A DNA stretch of 64,000 bases from an uncultured Spirochaetia bacterium (GCA_958296075.1 CATQHW010000003.1:744001-808000), one strand, 5' to 3'; positions 16,892 through 26,620 are shown, counted from the stretch's first letter. The notes: a model not told the origin generated them from the letters alone. Program-made: numbers and translations.

Positions 16892-18130
16892 ATGGCGTCT
16901 GACCTGGAGCTCATCCCTGACGGCTACCGGAGCGAGGTGCGCCGGCTCACCGGCGCCGAGGCGCGCCTGGACGCCGAGGTCCGTTTCGACGACCGGCGCT
17001 TCGCCGGGCTGCGCGACTTCCGCACCATCCTGGAGTTGGCCGCCGTGCGTCTGGAGCTGGCCACGCTGGCGGTGGAGGGCGGGCGGGACGCCGAGCTGGC
17101 GCGCGGCAAGGCGCTGGCGGCGCTCCAGGCCCTCGATGACCTGCGGGGGCTGTCGCTCCCGGACGATCAGTTCGGCGTGATCCGCGGCTCGTCGGAGTTC
17201 GCCGCCGCGCAGGGGCAGCTCGAGCGCTTTCTGATGGCCGGCGGCGGCCCGCTGCTGGAGGACCGCGTCGCCGGCGCCGAACGGGTTCGCGCGCTGGCGC
17301 GGATCGTGGCGTCGGCGGTCAGCAAGCACGCGCACCGCGACGACACCTACCGCCCTCTGTTCAGGACCGAGAAGCTGCGCGAGCCGCTCCGCTCCCTGCT
17401 CAAGGCGCTGCTGCCGGTATCGGCGCGGGAGCACCAGGCCGAGCCGCCTTACGGCTTGGAGGAGGGCCAGGAGGAGGTCCGGCGCGCGCCGCGCATGACG
17501 GTGCCGCTGCCGCAGGCCGTTCACTACCTGTCCGAGGAGGTGCTGCCGGCCTACCGGGAGGCGCTCGAAGCCGATCCGGGCGACGCCGGCCTGCAGGCGT
17601 CGATCGCCGCTCTGGAGCAGCGCATCGAGCGCTTGCGGGCGGCGCGCGTCTATCCGCGCTCCACGCCGCTGCCGATCGAGCCGGCAGTGCAGACCGACAC
17701 GCTGGTCGGTTTCACCGCCGACGGCGTGCCGCTGGTGACGCTCGGCATCGGCGTCGACGTCCGTTCCGGCACCAACCTGGACCGGATGCGGGAGCTGATC
17801 CAGTCGGAAGTGGTCCGGCGCTGCGCCGGCGGCGGGTTCGCCGCCGAGATCGACCGGGAATACCGGCGGCTGGCGCCGGCCGGCGGAAGGCGCGCATTCG
17901 GCACCGTCCCGCACAGCCTCCGCCTCGATCACCGCCGGTTGTTTCCGGCCCTGCGCCGCGCCTTTCCGGTGCTGCGCCACCTGGAGGACCGCGCAGAGCT
18001 CCACTCGCTGCTGGAGCACTGCCGCCGCTACGGCGAGGCGGCCACGCGCCGGCTGATCGAAATGGAGCTGCTGGCGCTGCCGGGCGCGGAACGGGGCGCC
18101 GCCGATCGGGCGTTGCGCGATCGGCGATGA
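16892..18130 (+). CDS. Conserved-looking hypothetical protein, 412 aa
   Basis: No family was recognised. The ATG at 16892 has a good site (GGAAGGA) 5-6 bp upstream; an in-frame extension back to 16787 would run into the divergent lipoprotein start. The protein is soluble, charged and largely alpha-helical. Residues ~1-110 have short helices rich in Arg/Glu/Ala, the middle holds PLPQAVHYLSEEVLPAYREA, and residues ~265-300 (TLVGFTADGVPLVTLGIGVD) look like the only beta segment. The end is helical and Arg-rich. Codon use and GC match the neighbours, so it is likely a resident gene. No signal peptide or membrane helix. Confidence 0.7.
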   Translation: MASDLELIPDGYRSEVRRLTGAEARLDAEVRFDDRRFAGLRDFRTILELAAVRLELATLAVEGGRDAELARGKALAALQALDDLRGLSLPDDQFGVIRGSSEFAAAQGQLERFLMAGGGPLLEDRVAGAERVRALARIVASAVSKHAHRDDTYRPLFRTEKLREPLRSLLKALLPVSAREHQAEPPYGLEEGQEEVRRAPRMTVPLPQAVHYLSEEVLPAYREALEADPGDAGLQASIAALEQRIERLRAARVYPRSTPLPIEPAVQTDTLVGFTADGVPLVTLGIGVDVRSGTNLDRMRELIQSEVVRRCAGGGFAAEIDREYRRLAPAGGRRAFGTVPHSLRLDHRRLFPALRRAFPVLRHLEDRAELHSLLEHCRRYGEAATRRLIEMELLALPGAERGAADRALRDRR

Positions 18131-18273
18131 GCGCGGCCGGCCGGTTCCGCATCGCCTTCCTCGACGGTGACCCGCCGCCGGCGGCGCGCCGTCGTCGTTC
18201 CCGCACCGGCGGGTCGACGCGGAGCGGCCGCGTCGAGCCGGTGCCGGACGTGTCCGACGTTACGAATCCGTAA
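18127..18273 (+). CDS. Possible small ORF (48 aa), doubtful
   Basis: An ATG overlaps the stop of the preceding gene (ATGA) and opens a 48-codon frame ending in TAA at 18273. The peptide is Arg/Pro/Ser-rich with no recognisable motif and may simply be a chance frame in GC-rich DNA. Listed only because of the perfect 4-bp overlap with the upstream gene. Confidence 0.2.
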   Translation: MSAAGRFRIAFLDGDPPPAARRRRSRTGGSTRSGRVEPVPDVSDVTNP

Positions 18274-18340
18274 CGCGATGCCATTCCCTTCGTAAACCCG
18301 CCTGACGATTATCTTGAGTGACTATCTTGGGAAAGATGCA

Positions 18341-19813
18341 ATGAAGAACGGAATCGACGCTCACCGGCCGTACGGCCGCTCCCTTCGCCGGGCGGCGCCG
18401 CTGGCGATCCTGAGCGCGCTCCTCGCTGCCTGCACGGTGGTGGACGGCGGTCAGCCCGCCGGTCGCGGTACCGCTGCTCAGGAGACCGGCGTTCAGGAGA
18501 CTGGCGCTCAGGAGATTGGGTCGCCGGCGCGCGTGTCCGACACGACCGATGCATTGCTGACCCGCACCGTGTCTACGGAGTCAGCTACGAAGTCGGAGAT
18601 GATGAATGCCGCGCTCGCCTTGCAACAGGTGTTCCGCGACGTGGCCGGCGCCTCGGTGCCCACGGTGGTGCAGATCGACACCAACCGCACCGCGAGCATC
18701 CCCCGCGGCTTCCAGTTCGAGCAACCCGGCGGCACCGGCTCCGGCGTGATCTACGACCGCAACCGCAATACCTATTACGTGCTCACCAACGGCCACGTGA
18801 TCCTGAGTACCGACAACATCCGGTTGACCCTGCACGACGGGACCGAGGTCGTCGACGGCGTCCGCCTGATCGGCTCCGACCGCACCCGCGACATCGCGGT
18901 GCTGAGCTTCGATTGGCCGGAGCCGCTGGCGGTGGCGACGCTGGGCGATTCGGACGCTCTGGTGGTCGGCGACCAGGTGCTGGCGGTCGGCAGCCCCTTC
19001 GGATTTCAGTCGTCGGTGACCTCCGGGATCATCAGCGCCGTCGGGCGCGAGCAGGGACAGAACCCGTGGGCCGAGTACGTCCAGACCGACGCGTCGATCA
19101 ATCCCGGCAATTCCGGGGGCGCGCTGGTGGCGCTGGACGGCACGGTCATCGGCATCAACACGTGGATCGCATCCAGGACCGGCAGCAACTCCGGTATCGG
19201 CTTCGCGCTGCCGATCAATACCGCCGTGCGCGTCGCCGACCAACTGCGCGGGGGCGGGGTGCGCTACGGTTATCTGGGGATCATGCCGACCGACGCCGGC
19301 GAGCCGGGCCGGCCGGTCGATGGAGCCCTGGTCTACAGCGTGGTCGCGCGTTCTCCCGCCGACCGCGCGGGGCTGCTCGCGGGCGACGTAATCGTCGCCA
19401 TCGACGGCCGGCGGATCGCCGATAGAGGCGAGCTGATGCGCGCCGTGGCCGAGGCCGGTCCCGGCACCCGGTTGGCCCTGGTCGTCGAGCGTGACGGCGC
19501 GGAGCGCGACATCGGCGTGCGACTGGCCGAGCGGCCGGCAACGCAACAGTTCGGAGGGACGGACTGGCCGGGCATCCATGCCATCGAAAATCCTGCAGGG
19601 CAGGGCCTTGCGGTGCTGAACGTGTCGGAATCCGCGCCCGCGTGGCGCGCGGGTATACGCCCCGGAGACGTGATCACCCGCGTCGATAACCGCGTGGTCC
19701 GCGACGCCGACGCCCTCTACGATGCGCTGCGCGAGGCCGATTCGGCGCGGCTCACGGTGTTGCGCGCCGGCTCGGGCCGTTCACGAACCTTCACCGCCAC
19801 GATAAGCCGCTGA
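18341..19813 (+). CDS. HtrA/DegP-like serine protease, lipoprotein, two PDZ domains
   Basis: 490 aa from ATG 18341. The leader ends LLAAC, a good lipobox, so it is likely anchored to a membrane. A short linker with a near-repeat (QETGVQETGAQEIG) follows. The trypsin-like domain has the triad: His in LTNGHVIL, Asp in TRDIAVLSF, and Ser in NPGNSGGALV. Two PDZ domains follow: YGYLGIMPTDAG...AGLLAGDVIVAIDGR, then GLAVLNVSESAPAWRAGIRPGDVITRVD. It degrades or refolds damaged envelope proteins. An in-frame TTG 27 bp upstream is possible, but the ATG leaves a cleaner signal peptide. Lipoprotein anchoring is less common than the soluble or transmembrane DegP/DegS forms. Confidence 0.92.
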   Translation: MKNGIDAHRPYGRSLRRAAPLAILSALLAACTVVDGGQPAGRGTAAQETGVQETGAQEIGSPARVSDTTDALLTRTVSTESATKSEMMNAALALQQVFRDVAGASVPTVVQIDTNRTASIPRGFQFEQPGGTGSGVIYDRNRNTYYVLTNGHVILSTDNIRLTLHDGTEVVDGVRLIGSDRTRDIAVLSFDWPEPLAVATLGDSDALVVGDQVLAVGSPFGFQSSVTSGIISAVGREQGQNPWAEYVQTDASINPGNSGGALVALDGTVIGINTWIASRTGSNSGIGFALPINTAVRVADQLRGGGVRYGYLGIMPTDAGEPGRPVDGALVYSVVARSPADRAGLLAGDVIVAIDGRRIADRGELMRAVAEAGPGTRLALVVERDGAERDIGVRLAERPATQQFGGTDWPGIHAIENPAGQGLAVLNVSESAPAWRAGIRPGDVITRVDNRVVRDADALYDALREADSARLTVLRAGSGRSRTFTATISR

Positions 19814-19842
19814 CCGTCCGGGCGTCCGGCAGCGGCCGCCGG

Positions 19843-20913
19843 TCAGTAGCCGAAGTCGGCGGCGACGCTCGACAGGCTGCGCGGCCCGGTGCGGATCAGC
19901 CGGCGCCCCTCGTCCGCGATCCACTCCAGCGCGTGCCACCAAGGCCGGCTGCGCGCCGTGGCCAGCTCCCGCATCTGGCGCACGCGCGGCAGGGCGATGC
20001 GCTCGAAGGCGGCCACCAGCCCTTCCCAGCTCGTGGCGGCGGTGAACGCCTCCTTGAAGTAGGCGCGGCCGCACATCGGCGCCGCCACCAAGTCGGCTAC
20101 CAGCGCGTACTGGGCGGCGTACTGGGCAAAGTCGACCGCCGCGCTCAGCAGGAACAGCGGCCGCGGGCACGCCTGGGCGATCCGCTGGCAGGTCCGGCGG
20201 ACCACCTCCGCGCCGGACGCGGGCTGCGCGTTGCCGGCGCCGTCCTCGACCCAGAGCAGCGGCATCTGCGTCTTGTAGAAGGCGCCGAACGAGCCGAAGT
20301 CCTCGGCGATCTGCACCAGCGCGTCCGGCAGCCGCGCGGCGAAGGCGGCGCGGTCCTCGTCCGGCTTCTGCAGCAGCAGCGTCTCCGAGAAGAGCGGTTT
20401 GCCCAACCGTTCGCACCGCTCGGCCACGCCGGCCAGCCAGTCGCGGTTGCGCTTCCAGCTCTCCGGGTGGTCGGGGTTGAGGTTGACCAGCGTCTTGAAG
20501 CCGTCGACCCACGCCACCGCCTCTTCGGGCGGCAGCTCCAGCACCGCCAGCTTGCCGGCGCCGCCGTCGACCGTCTGCGCGGCGGACGACTCCAGGCGGC
20601 CGATCAGGTAGGTGGCGCCCAGCTTCTCCCGGAAGCCGGGGGAGGTGTAGGCCAGGCGGTTGAACAGCGCCGCGCTGGCCGCCCCGCCGAGCGCCGCCGC
20701 GAACCGGTGCGCGGTGCGGCGCACGTCGTCGTCGCCGGCCGGCCGCGGCGCGTCCGTGTTGGCCAGAAAGGAGGTGAGCAGCGTCAGATAGGAGCCGTGC
20801 TGGTCGGAGGCGAACACGTCGAGCACGCCGCCGGGCGCCGCCGCCGCCAGACGTTCGAATGCGTCCTTGGAGATCGATAGCCCGTCCGCGTAGCGGGCCC
20901 AGGGTTCGTTCAT
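19843..20913 (-). CDS. LacD-like class I aldolase (tagatose-bisphosphate/IolJ-DUF2090 type)
   Basis: 356 aa from ATG 20913, which has a strong purine run (GAGGGGG) 9 bp upstream. An ATG at 20931 would overlap the kinase stop by 4 bp and is also possible. The opening VLDVFASDQHGSYLTLL resembles the DQR/DQHG strand of LacD-type aldolases. GKLAVLELPPEEAVAW, KTLVNLNPDHPESWKRN, LGKPLFSETLLL and the Lys of GSFGAFYKTQMPLLWV are arranged as in a TIM barrel. The catalytic lysine is not assigned with certainty. Encoded after glycerate kinase, so a role in sugar-acid breakdown to a C3 unit is plausible. Substrate unknown. Confidence 0.6.
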   Translation of the reverse strand: MNEPWARYADGLSISKDAFERLAAAAPGGVLDVFASDQHGSYLTLLTSFLANTDAPRPAGDDDVRRTAHRFAAALGGAASAALFNRLAYTSPGFREKLGATYLIGRLESSAAQTVDGGAGKLAVLELPPEEAVAWVDGFKTLVNLNPDHPESWKRNRDWLAGVAERCERLGKPLFSETLLLQKPDEDRAAFAARLPDALVQIAEDFGSFGAFYKTQMPLLWVEDGAGNAQPASGAEVVRRTCQRIAQACPRPLFLLSAAVDFAQYAAQYALVADLVAAPMCGRAYFKEAFTAATSWEGLVAAFERIALPRVRQMRELATARSRPWWHALEWIADEGRRLIRTGPRSLSSVAADFGY

Positions 20914-20927
20914 GGCAGTAGTCCCCC

Positions 20928-22280
20928 TCATCGCTCGGTGATCAACAACACCTGCAGATCGCCTACGTTCGTGCGCGTCGGTCCCGTACGAAGCAGTCCG
21001 CCTGCGCGGTCGAAGAAGGTGTACGAGTCGTTGCGATCCAGGTAGTGACGGGGAGTCAATCCCAGCCGCCGGGCGATATCATACACCGCCGGGTCGGCGA
21101 AGGCACCGGTGGCGTCGGTCGGGCCGTCCGTGCCATCGGTGGAGGCGGCCAGGAAGTGGAGCCGGCCGCGTTCGGCGTGGCCGGCCGACTCGGTCAGGAA
21201 CGCCAGGGCCATCTCCTGGTTGCGTCCGCCCCTGCCGTCGCCGCGCAGCGTGACGGTCGTCTCGCCGCCGCCGATCACGCAGCATGGGGCGGCCGCCGCC
21301 ACGCCGTGGCGGGCGACGTCGGCGCCGATCGCCAGATAGACCTTGGCGACTTCACGCGCTTCACCGACGATCTGCGAGGAGAGCGCCAGGGTCGGCCAGC
21401 CCTGCGCCTGCGCCTCTGCGCGGGCGGCGGCGAGCGCGGCCCGGTTGCTTCCCAGCAGCACGTTGTGGACGCCGGCCAGCGCGCCGGCGCCCGGCTTGGG
21501 CGTCTCCGGGAGGCGGCCGTCGCGGCCGGCCTGAAGCAGGCGGCGGGCCGCCGCCGGCAGCGCCGCGGTCACCCCGTAGCGGTCGGTGATCGCCAGGGCG
21601 TCCGCGTAGGTGGTGGGGTCGGCGGCGGTCAGGCCGGAGGCGATCGTGTCCGGACGGTCGCCGACCACGTCGGACAGGATCAGGTTGAGGGAGCGGGCGG
21701 GATCGATCAGCGCCGCCAGCCGCCCGCCCTTCACCTGCGACAGGTGCTTGCGCACGCAGTTCATCTCCTGGATGGTGGCGCCGGAGGCGAGGAGCAGTTC
21801 CGTGACCCGGCGCTTGTCGTCCAGGTCGAGGCGAGGCGCCCGTCCGGCGGTGTCCAGGGGTGCGGCCAGCAGCGCCGACCCGCCGCCGGAGATCAGGCCG
21901 ATCACCAGCGTGCCGGCGTCCGCCTCCCGGCAGTGCCGGATGATCGCGCGGGCGGCGCGGTGGCTCGCCTGGTCAGGGACCGGATGGCCGGCCTCGATCA
22001 CCTCGATGCGGTCGAGCCGTTCGCCGTGGCCGGCCTTGGTGGCGATGGCGCCGCCGCCGATCCGGTCGCCCAACACCTCCTGCAACGCCAGCGCCATGCT
22101 CGCCGACGCCTTGCCGGCGCCGATGACGGCGATCCGCCGGACGCCGCGCAGGTCGACCTCGCCCTTCCAGCCTTTGACCCGCAGGACGTGGCCGGCGACC
22201 GACACGGCCGAGCGGATCAGCCGGTCCGGCCGCACCGGGTCGAGGCCGGCGCGGTAGATACGTTCCAGCGCCTCCCTCAC
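20928..22280 (-). CDS. Glycerate 2-kinase, MOFRL family
   Basis: 450 aa. The family-specific stretches are present: RIAVIGAGKASASMALAL, EAGHPVPDQASHRAA, LISGGGSALLAAP, MNCVRKHLSQVKGGRLA, LILSDVVGDRPDTIASGLT, and the C-terminal MOFRL part (CVIGGGETTVTLRGDGRGGRNQEMAL...STDGTDGPTDATGA). It phosphorylates D-glycerate to 2-phosphoglycerate in the cytoplasm, feeding serine/glycolate or hexarate catabolism into glycolysis. The start is GTG at 22280, overlapping the NUDIX gene stop by 4 bp (GTGA). Confidence 0.94.
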   Translation of the reverse strand: MREALERIYRAGLDPVRPDRLIRSAVSVAGHVLRVKGWKGEVDLRGVRRIAVIGAGKASASMALALQEVLGDRIGGGAIATKAGHGERLDRIEVIEAGHPVPDQASHRAARAIIRHCREADAGTLVIGLISGGGSALLAAPLDTAGRAPRLDLDDKRRVTELLLASGATIQEMNCVRKHLSQVKGGRLAALIDPARSLNLILSDVVGDRPDTIASGLTAADPTTYADALAITDRYGVTAALPAAARRLLQAGRDGRLPETPKPGAGALAGVHNVLLGSNRAALAAARAEAQAQGWPTLALSSQIVGEAREVAKVYLAIGADVARHGVAAAAPCCVIGGGETTVTLRGDGRGGRNQEMALAFLTESAGHAERGRLHFLAASTDGTDGPTDATGAFADPAVYDIARRLGLTPRHYLDRNDSYTFFDRAGGLLRTGPTRTNVGDLQVLLITER

Positions 22281-22801
22281 CGGGCGCCCCGATCGATCCA
22301 CGCGCGCAGCGCGTCGGCGGTGCTGGGAAAGGCGAGCTTCGCCCACGGGATGGCGGCCGGCTCGACCCAGGCGGCCGCCTCGCACTCCGGCCCGGCCGCC
22401 AGGGCGCCGCCGGTGACCGCCGCGGTGTAGACGATCAGCACCACCGTCACGTCCGCATAGGAGAAGACGCCGTGCAGCCCTTCGACGCGCACGCGCAGGC
22501 CGGTCTCCTCCCACGTCTCGCGGACGGCGGCTTGGTCGACCGGCTCGCCGCGGTCTACGTAGCCTCCCGGAAACGTCCACGTGCCGCGCGCCGGGCTGAT
22601 CGCCCGCTTGACCAGGGCGATACGGCCCCGGTCGACGACGATGGCGCCGGCGGCGACCTTGGGGTCGAGGTAGACCACGGCCCCGCAGCGGTCGCACGCC
22701 GGCCGCGGCCGGCCGTCGACGCAGCGCGTGATCAGCGGCGCGGCGCACGCGGCGCAGAACCGCGTTGCCGGTCCGTGGACGTGGTCGGCCGTGTCAGCCA
22801 T
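22277..22801 (-). CDS. NUDIX hydrolase with N-terminal zinc ribbon
   Basis: 174 aa. Residues ~15-45 hold a four-Cys zinc ribbon (FCAACAAPL...ACDRCGA), followed by the NUDIX fold with the box GGYVDRGEPVDQAAVRETWE then ETGL, fully consistent with GX5EX7REUXEEXGU. This arrangement is seen in NudC-like and ADP-ribose/NADH pyrophosphatase families; the short N-terminus here is more like small zinc-ribbon NUDIX proteins than full NudC. First gene of the NUDIX-glycerate kinase-aldolase operon. Divergent from hsdM, sharing 113 bp. Confidence 0.9.
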   Translation of the reverse strand: MADTADHVHGPATRFCAACAAPLITRCVDGRPRPACDRCGAVVYLDPKVAAGAIVVDRGRIALVKRAISPARGTWTFPGGYVDRGEPVDQAAVRETWEETGLRVRVEGLHGVFSYADVTVVLIVYTAAVTGGALAAGPECEAAAWVEPAAIPWAKLAFPSTADALRAWIDRGAR

Positions 22802-22914
22802 GGCGTCGTCCGGTCTACCCCATGACCGCCCTGCTGTCGAGCCGGTTTACGCGATCGCCGGCGAATCGCGTATGCTTCGACGGAGCTGACGACGGACCGT
22901 GAGCGCCGTTGACC

Positions 22915-24897
22915 ATGGCTGACCACAGTTACTTCGCCAACCTGATCTGGCAGATCGCCGATCTGCTGCGCGGGCCGTACCGGCCGCCGCAGTACGAGCG
23001 CGTGATGCTGCCGATGACCGTGCTGCGCCGCTTCGACTGCGTGCTGGCCCCCACCAAGAGCAAGGTGCTGACCGAGTACCGGCGGCGCAAGGGCAGGCTG
23101 CGCGGCGAGGCCCTGGACCGCCGGCTCAATACGGTCGCCGGCCAGCGTTTCCACAACCATTCGGACCTGGACTTCGAGAAACTGCAGGGTGACCCCGACA
23201 ACATCGCGCAACACTTGGTCAGCTACCTCCAGGGATTCTCGGCGGAGGTGCGCCGCATCTTCGAGTACTTCGAGTTCCAGACCGAGATCGAGAAGATGAA
23301 CGACGCGAACATCCTCTACATGATCGTCTCGCAGTTCCGCTCGGTCGATCTGCACCCCGGAGCCGTGCCGAACCAGCAGATGGGCCTGATCTTCGAGAAC
23401 CTGATCCGGCGCTTCAACGAGCTGGCCAACGAAACGGCGGGCGATCACTTCACCCCGCGCGAGGTGATCCGGCTGATGGTGAGCGTGCTGTTCATCCACG
23501 ACGACGACCTGCTCGCCACGCCGGGCGTGGTGCGCAAGCTGCTCGACCCCGCCTGCGGCACGGGCGGCATGCTGGCCGAGGCGCAGAGCTATCTGCGCGA
23601 CCATCATCCCGCGGCCCGGCTCTTCGTGTATGGACAAGACTATAACAAGCGCGCCTTCGCCACGGCGGCCTCCGACATGCTGATGAAGGAGGTGAGCCAC
23701 AACGGCGCGGCCGACAACGTGCGGTTCGGCGACAGCCTCACCGAGGACCGGTTCGAAGATGAGAAGTTCGACTACTTCCTGACCAATCCCCCGTTCGGCG
23801 TCGACTGGAAACGGCAGCAGCGGGAGATCAAGCGCGAGCACGACCAACAGGGCTTCGCCGGCCGGTTCGGCGCCGGGCTGCCGCGCGTCAATGACGGATC
23901 GCTCCTGTTTCTGCAGCACATGGTTCACAAGTTCGAGCCGGTGCGCCCGGCCGAGCGCCGCTACGGCTCGCGGCTCGCCATAGTCTTCAGCGGCTCGCCG
24001 CTGTTCGCCGGCGGCGCCGGCTCCGGCGAAGCAAACATCCGCCGCTGGCTGATCGAGAACGACCGGCTGGAAGCGATCATCGCCCTGCCGGAGCAGATGT
24101 TCTACAACACCGGCATCGGCACCTACGTGTGGGTCGTCACCAACCGCAAGGAGGATCGGCGCAGGGGCATGATTCAGCTTCTCGACGCGCGCGAGCTCTG
24201 GACCGCCGGCGGCAGCCCGGAGAGCCGGCGCAGCCTCGGCGACAAGCGCCGCCACCTTGCCGACCACCAGATCGATCAGATCGTCCGGCTGTACGGCCGC
24301 TTCCAGCAAGACGAACGCTGCAAGATGTTCCGCAACAACGACTTCGGCTTCACGCGCGTTACCGTCGAGCGTCCCCTGCGCTTGCGCTTCCGGATGACGT
24401 TCGAACGCAAGGAGCAGTTTCTGGACGCCTGTCCCGAGCTGCTCGACGACGTGCTGGCCATCGACGAGGCCCTTGGCCCCGAACCGGTGAACGACTGGAA
24501 CCCGGTGCGGCAGCGCATCGCCGGCCTTCTGCGCGAACGCCGGTCACGCTGGAAGGAACCGCAGCGCAAGCTGTTCCGCCAGGCGTTCACCGTGAAGGAA
24601 CCCCAGGCAGAACCGGTCAGGAACGAGCGTGGCGGCGGCTTCGAGCCGGATCCCGCACTGCGCGACTTCGAGAACGTACCCCTCTCCGAAGACATAGATG
24701 CCTATTTCGACCGAGAAGTACTCCCGCACGTCCCCGACGCCTGGATCGACCGCACCAAGGACAAGATCGGCTACGAGATCAACTTCAACCGCCACTTCTA
24801 CCGCTACACCCCGCCCCGCCCGCTGGAAGAGATCGACGCCGATCTGAAGCGTTCCGAAGCCGAGATCGTGCGCCTGCTCAGAGAGGTAACGACGTGA
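22915..24897 (+). CDS. hsdM: Type I restriction-modification DNA methyltransferase subunit
   Basis: 660 aa from the ATG at 22915 (a TTG two codons upstream is also in frame). The N-terminal helical HsdM domain includes LIWQIADLLRG and VMLPMTVLRRFDC. The N6-adenine methylase part has the SAM motif LDPACGTGGML and the catalytic NPPF motif in FLTNPPFGVDW. After about residue 430 a long C-terminal region (KDRRHLADHQID to FYRYTPPRPLEE) is typical of the large HsdM subgroup of about 650 aa or more. It methylates adenine in the site chosen by HsdS. The hsdS and hsdR genes follow but are separated from it by the Gabija pair. Confidence 0.94.
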   Translation: MADHSYFANLIWQIADLLRGPYRPPQYERVMLPMTVLRRFDCVLAPTKSKVLTEYRRRKGRLRGEALDRRLNTVAGQRFHNHSDLDFEKLQGDPDNIAQHLVSYLQGFSAEVRRIFEYFEFQTEIEKMNDANILYMIVSQFRSVDLHPGAVPNQQMGLIFENLIRRFNELANETAGDHFTPREVIRLMVSVLFIHDDDLLATPGVVRKLLDPACGTGGMLAEAQSYLRDHHPAARLFVYGQDYNKRAFATAASDMLMKEVSHNGAADNVRFGDSLTEDRFEDEKFDYFLTNPPFGVDWKRQQREIKREHDQQGFAGRFGAGLPRVNDGSLLFLQHMVHKFEPVRPAERRYGSRLAIVFSGSPLFAGGAGSGEANIRRWLIENDRLEAIIALPEQMFYNTGIGTYVWVVTNRKEDRRRGMIQLLDARELWTAGGSPESRRSLGDKRRHLADHQIDQIVRLYGRFQQDERCKMFRNNDFGFTRVTVERPLRLRFRMTFERKEQFLDACPELLDDVLAIDEALGPEPVNDWNPVRQRIAGLLRERRSRWKEPQRKLFRQAFTVKEPQAEPVRNERGGGFEPDPALRDFENVPLSEDIDAYFDREVLPHVPDAWIDRTKDKIGYEINFNRHFYRYTPPRPLEEIDADLKRSEAEIVRLLREVTT

Positions 24898-24925
24898 TAT
24901 ATGTATTGTTCGGAGGAGACACGTC

Positions 24926-26620
24926 GTGCAGTTGACCAACGTCAGGATCCGCAACTATCGGTGTATCAGGGACATCAGTATCGACTTGGACGAGACCACC
25001 GTGCTGATCGGCGAAAACAACTCCGGCAAGACCGCGTTCCTCCATGCGATACGTGCTTGCCTCGGTGAGTTGCGATCACGAAGCGCCCGGTTGTTTCACG
25101 AGTATGACTACCATCTGCCGGATTACGAATCCTCTCCGGCTGATTCGGCGCCCATAGAGATCGAGCTGTCCTTCGTCGAACCGGAGCAAGGATCCTGGAA
25201 TGACGACTTCATCCAGGCGGTAGATCATATTGCGGTCCTTGACAGTTCTGATCGTTATCGTATCAGATTTCGACTGAAATCCGGTTTCGATCAACAAACC
25301 GATGACTTCTCCGTCGAATGGGACTTTCTCGATGCCGGCGGAAACGCCCTCACCGGCTCTGCAAGAGCCGCCGCGCGGCTCAATGCGTTGCAAAGGATGG
25401 TACCGGTATTCTATTTGCCCGCGCTGCGCGAGGCGGCCGTTCACTTTGGACCGCGTGGCCGGTTCTGGCGCAATTTTCTTTCAGAATCCGGCATTCCGGA
25501 AGATGACCGCAAACGCTTCGAGCGGACGTTCTCGGAATTGAATGACGAACTCATCGCCACCCATAAGCCACTGAAGGACGTGCGATCGCGACTCGAGGAC
25601 GCCCGGAAGGTAATGGACTTCGGAACCGGCGACGCCGTGGCCGTAGACGCACTGCCGACCAAGCTGTTCTCCCTCCTGTCCCGAACCCAAGTGAGCCTCA
25701 AGTCGCCGTCGGGCGCGAAGATTCCCGTTGACCGCCAGGGCGAAGGCACACAGAGTCTGGCCGTACTGCTGTTGTTCGGCGCGTTCTTGCGCAGCCAACA
25801 ATTGGACCCTCTGGCGAATCCGATTACCGCTCTCGAAGAACCGGAGGCGCATCTGCACCCGTCAGCGATTCGCGCCTTGATGCAGGTGGTGGCGGACCTG
25901 CCGGGACAGAAGCTGGTATCGAGCCACAGCGGCGATCTCCTGGCGAGCGTAGACATTCGGTCGATCCGGCGCTTCGTTCGTTCGGATGGTAACATCAGCG
26001 TGCATCGAATTCGGCCTGACTCACTGACCTCGGATGAGGAAAGAAAGTTTGACTTCCACGTACGGCGGAGCCGCGGCGAGCTTCTGTTCGCGAGATGCTG
26101 GCTGCTCGTAGAGGGAGAGACGGAGACCGTACTGTTGTCAGGGGCGGCCGAAGCGCTCGATTATGACCTCGAGCGCGAGGGTGTCCGCTGTGTAGAGTTT
26201 GCTCAGACAGACGTCGGAATGCTGGTCAACGTTGCCGATCAATTGCGGATCGAGTGGTATTGCGTTGTTGATGACGACAAGGGCAAGAGCTACGCACGCA
26301 GCGTACGAAAGCAGCACGGCGACGATACGGATGCCCGCTTGGTCCTGCCGTACGCGAACGTCGAACGGTTTCTTTGTGAGAACGGTTTCGGTGACATCTA
26401 CGTGTCCAGGATGTCCTCGCAGAAGTCTCAACCTTCCGCACCTGAGGGTACTGCGGAGTACTGGCAACAGGTCCTTGCGGCGTTGCCAAAGAAGAGTTAC
26501 AGCAAACCCGGTGCGGCGTTGGATGCAGTGCTGAGGATGAAAGCGAAGGAGACGCCGGTCCCAGAACTGCTTCGGTCGATCCTCGACCGCGCGATCGAGT
26601 TGGCTCGGAAACGACCATGA
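24926..26620 (+). CDS. gajA: Gabija GajA-like OLD-family ATP-dependent endonuclease
   Basis: 564 aa; GTG start with GGAGGAG 8 bp upstream. The N-terminal ABC-type ATPase has Walker A GENNSGKTA (residues ~29-37), a signature-like region PVDRQGEGTQSLAVLLL, Walker B TALEEPEAHLHP and H-loop KLVSSHSGDLL. The C-terminal Toprim domain has the catalytic Glu in LLVEGETETVLL (about residue 396) and the acidic triad in VVDDDKGKSY (about 449-451). Length and layout match GajA. The following UvrD-type gene overlaps by 4 bp, which is the defining Gabija pair. In Gabija, nucleotide depletion by phage releases GajA to cut DNA. Slightly lower GC than hsdM suggests separate acquisition. Confidence 0.8.
   Translation: MQLTNVRIRNYRCIRDISIDLDETTVLIGENNSGKTAFLHAIRACLGELRSRSARLFHEYDYHLPDYESSPADSAPIEIELSFVEPEQGSWNDDFIQAVDHIAVLDSSDRYRIRFRLKSGFDQQTDDFSVEWDFLDAGGNALTGSARAAARLNALQRMVPVFYLPALREAAVHFGPRGRFWRNFLSESGIPEDDRKRFERTFSELNDELIATHKPLKDVRSRLEDARKVMDFGTGDAVAVDALPTKLFSLLSRTQVSLKSPSGAKIPVDRQGEGTQSLAVLLLFGAFLRSQQLDPLANPITALEEPEAHLHPSAIRALMQVVADLPGQKLVSSHSGDLLASVDIRSIRRFVRSDGNISVHRIRPDSLTSDEERKFDFHVRRSRGELLFARCWLLVEGETETVLLSGAAEALDYDLEREGVRCVEFAQTDVGMLVNVADQLRIEWYCVVDDDKGKSYARSVRKQHGDDTDARLVLPYANVERFLCENGFGDIYVSRMSSQKSQPSAPEGTAEYWQQVLAALPKKSYSKPGAALDAVLRMKAKETPVPELLRSILDRAIELARKRP

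Noticed and set aside
18127..18273. Treating the small frame after the 412-aa gene as a real partner gene
   Set aside because: Only the 4-bp overlap supports it; its composition is like random GC-rich DNA, so it is listed with low confidence only.
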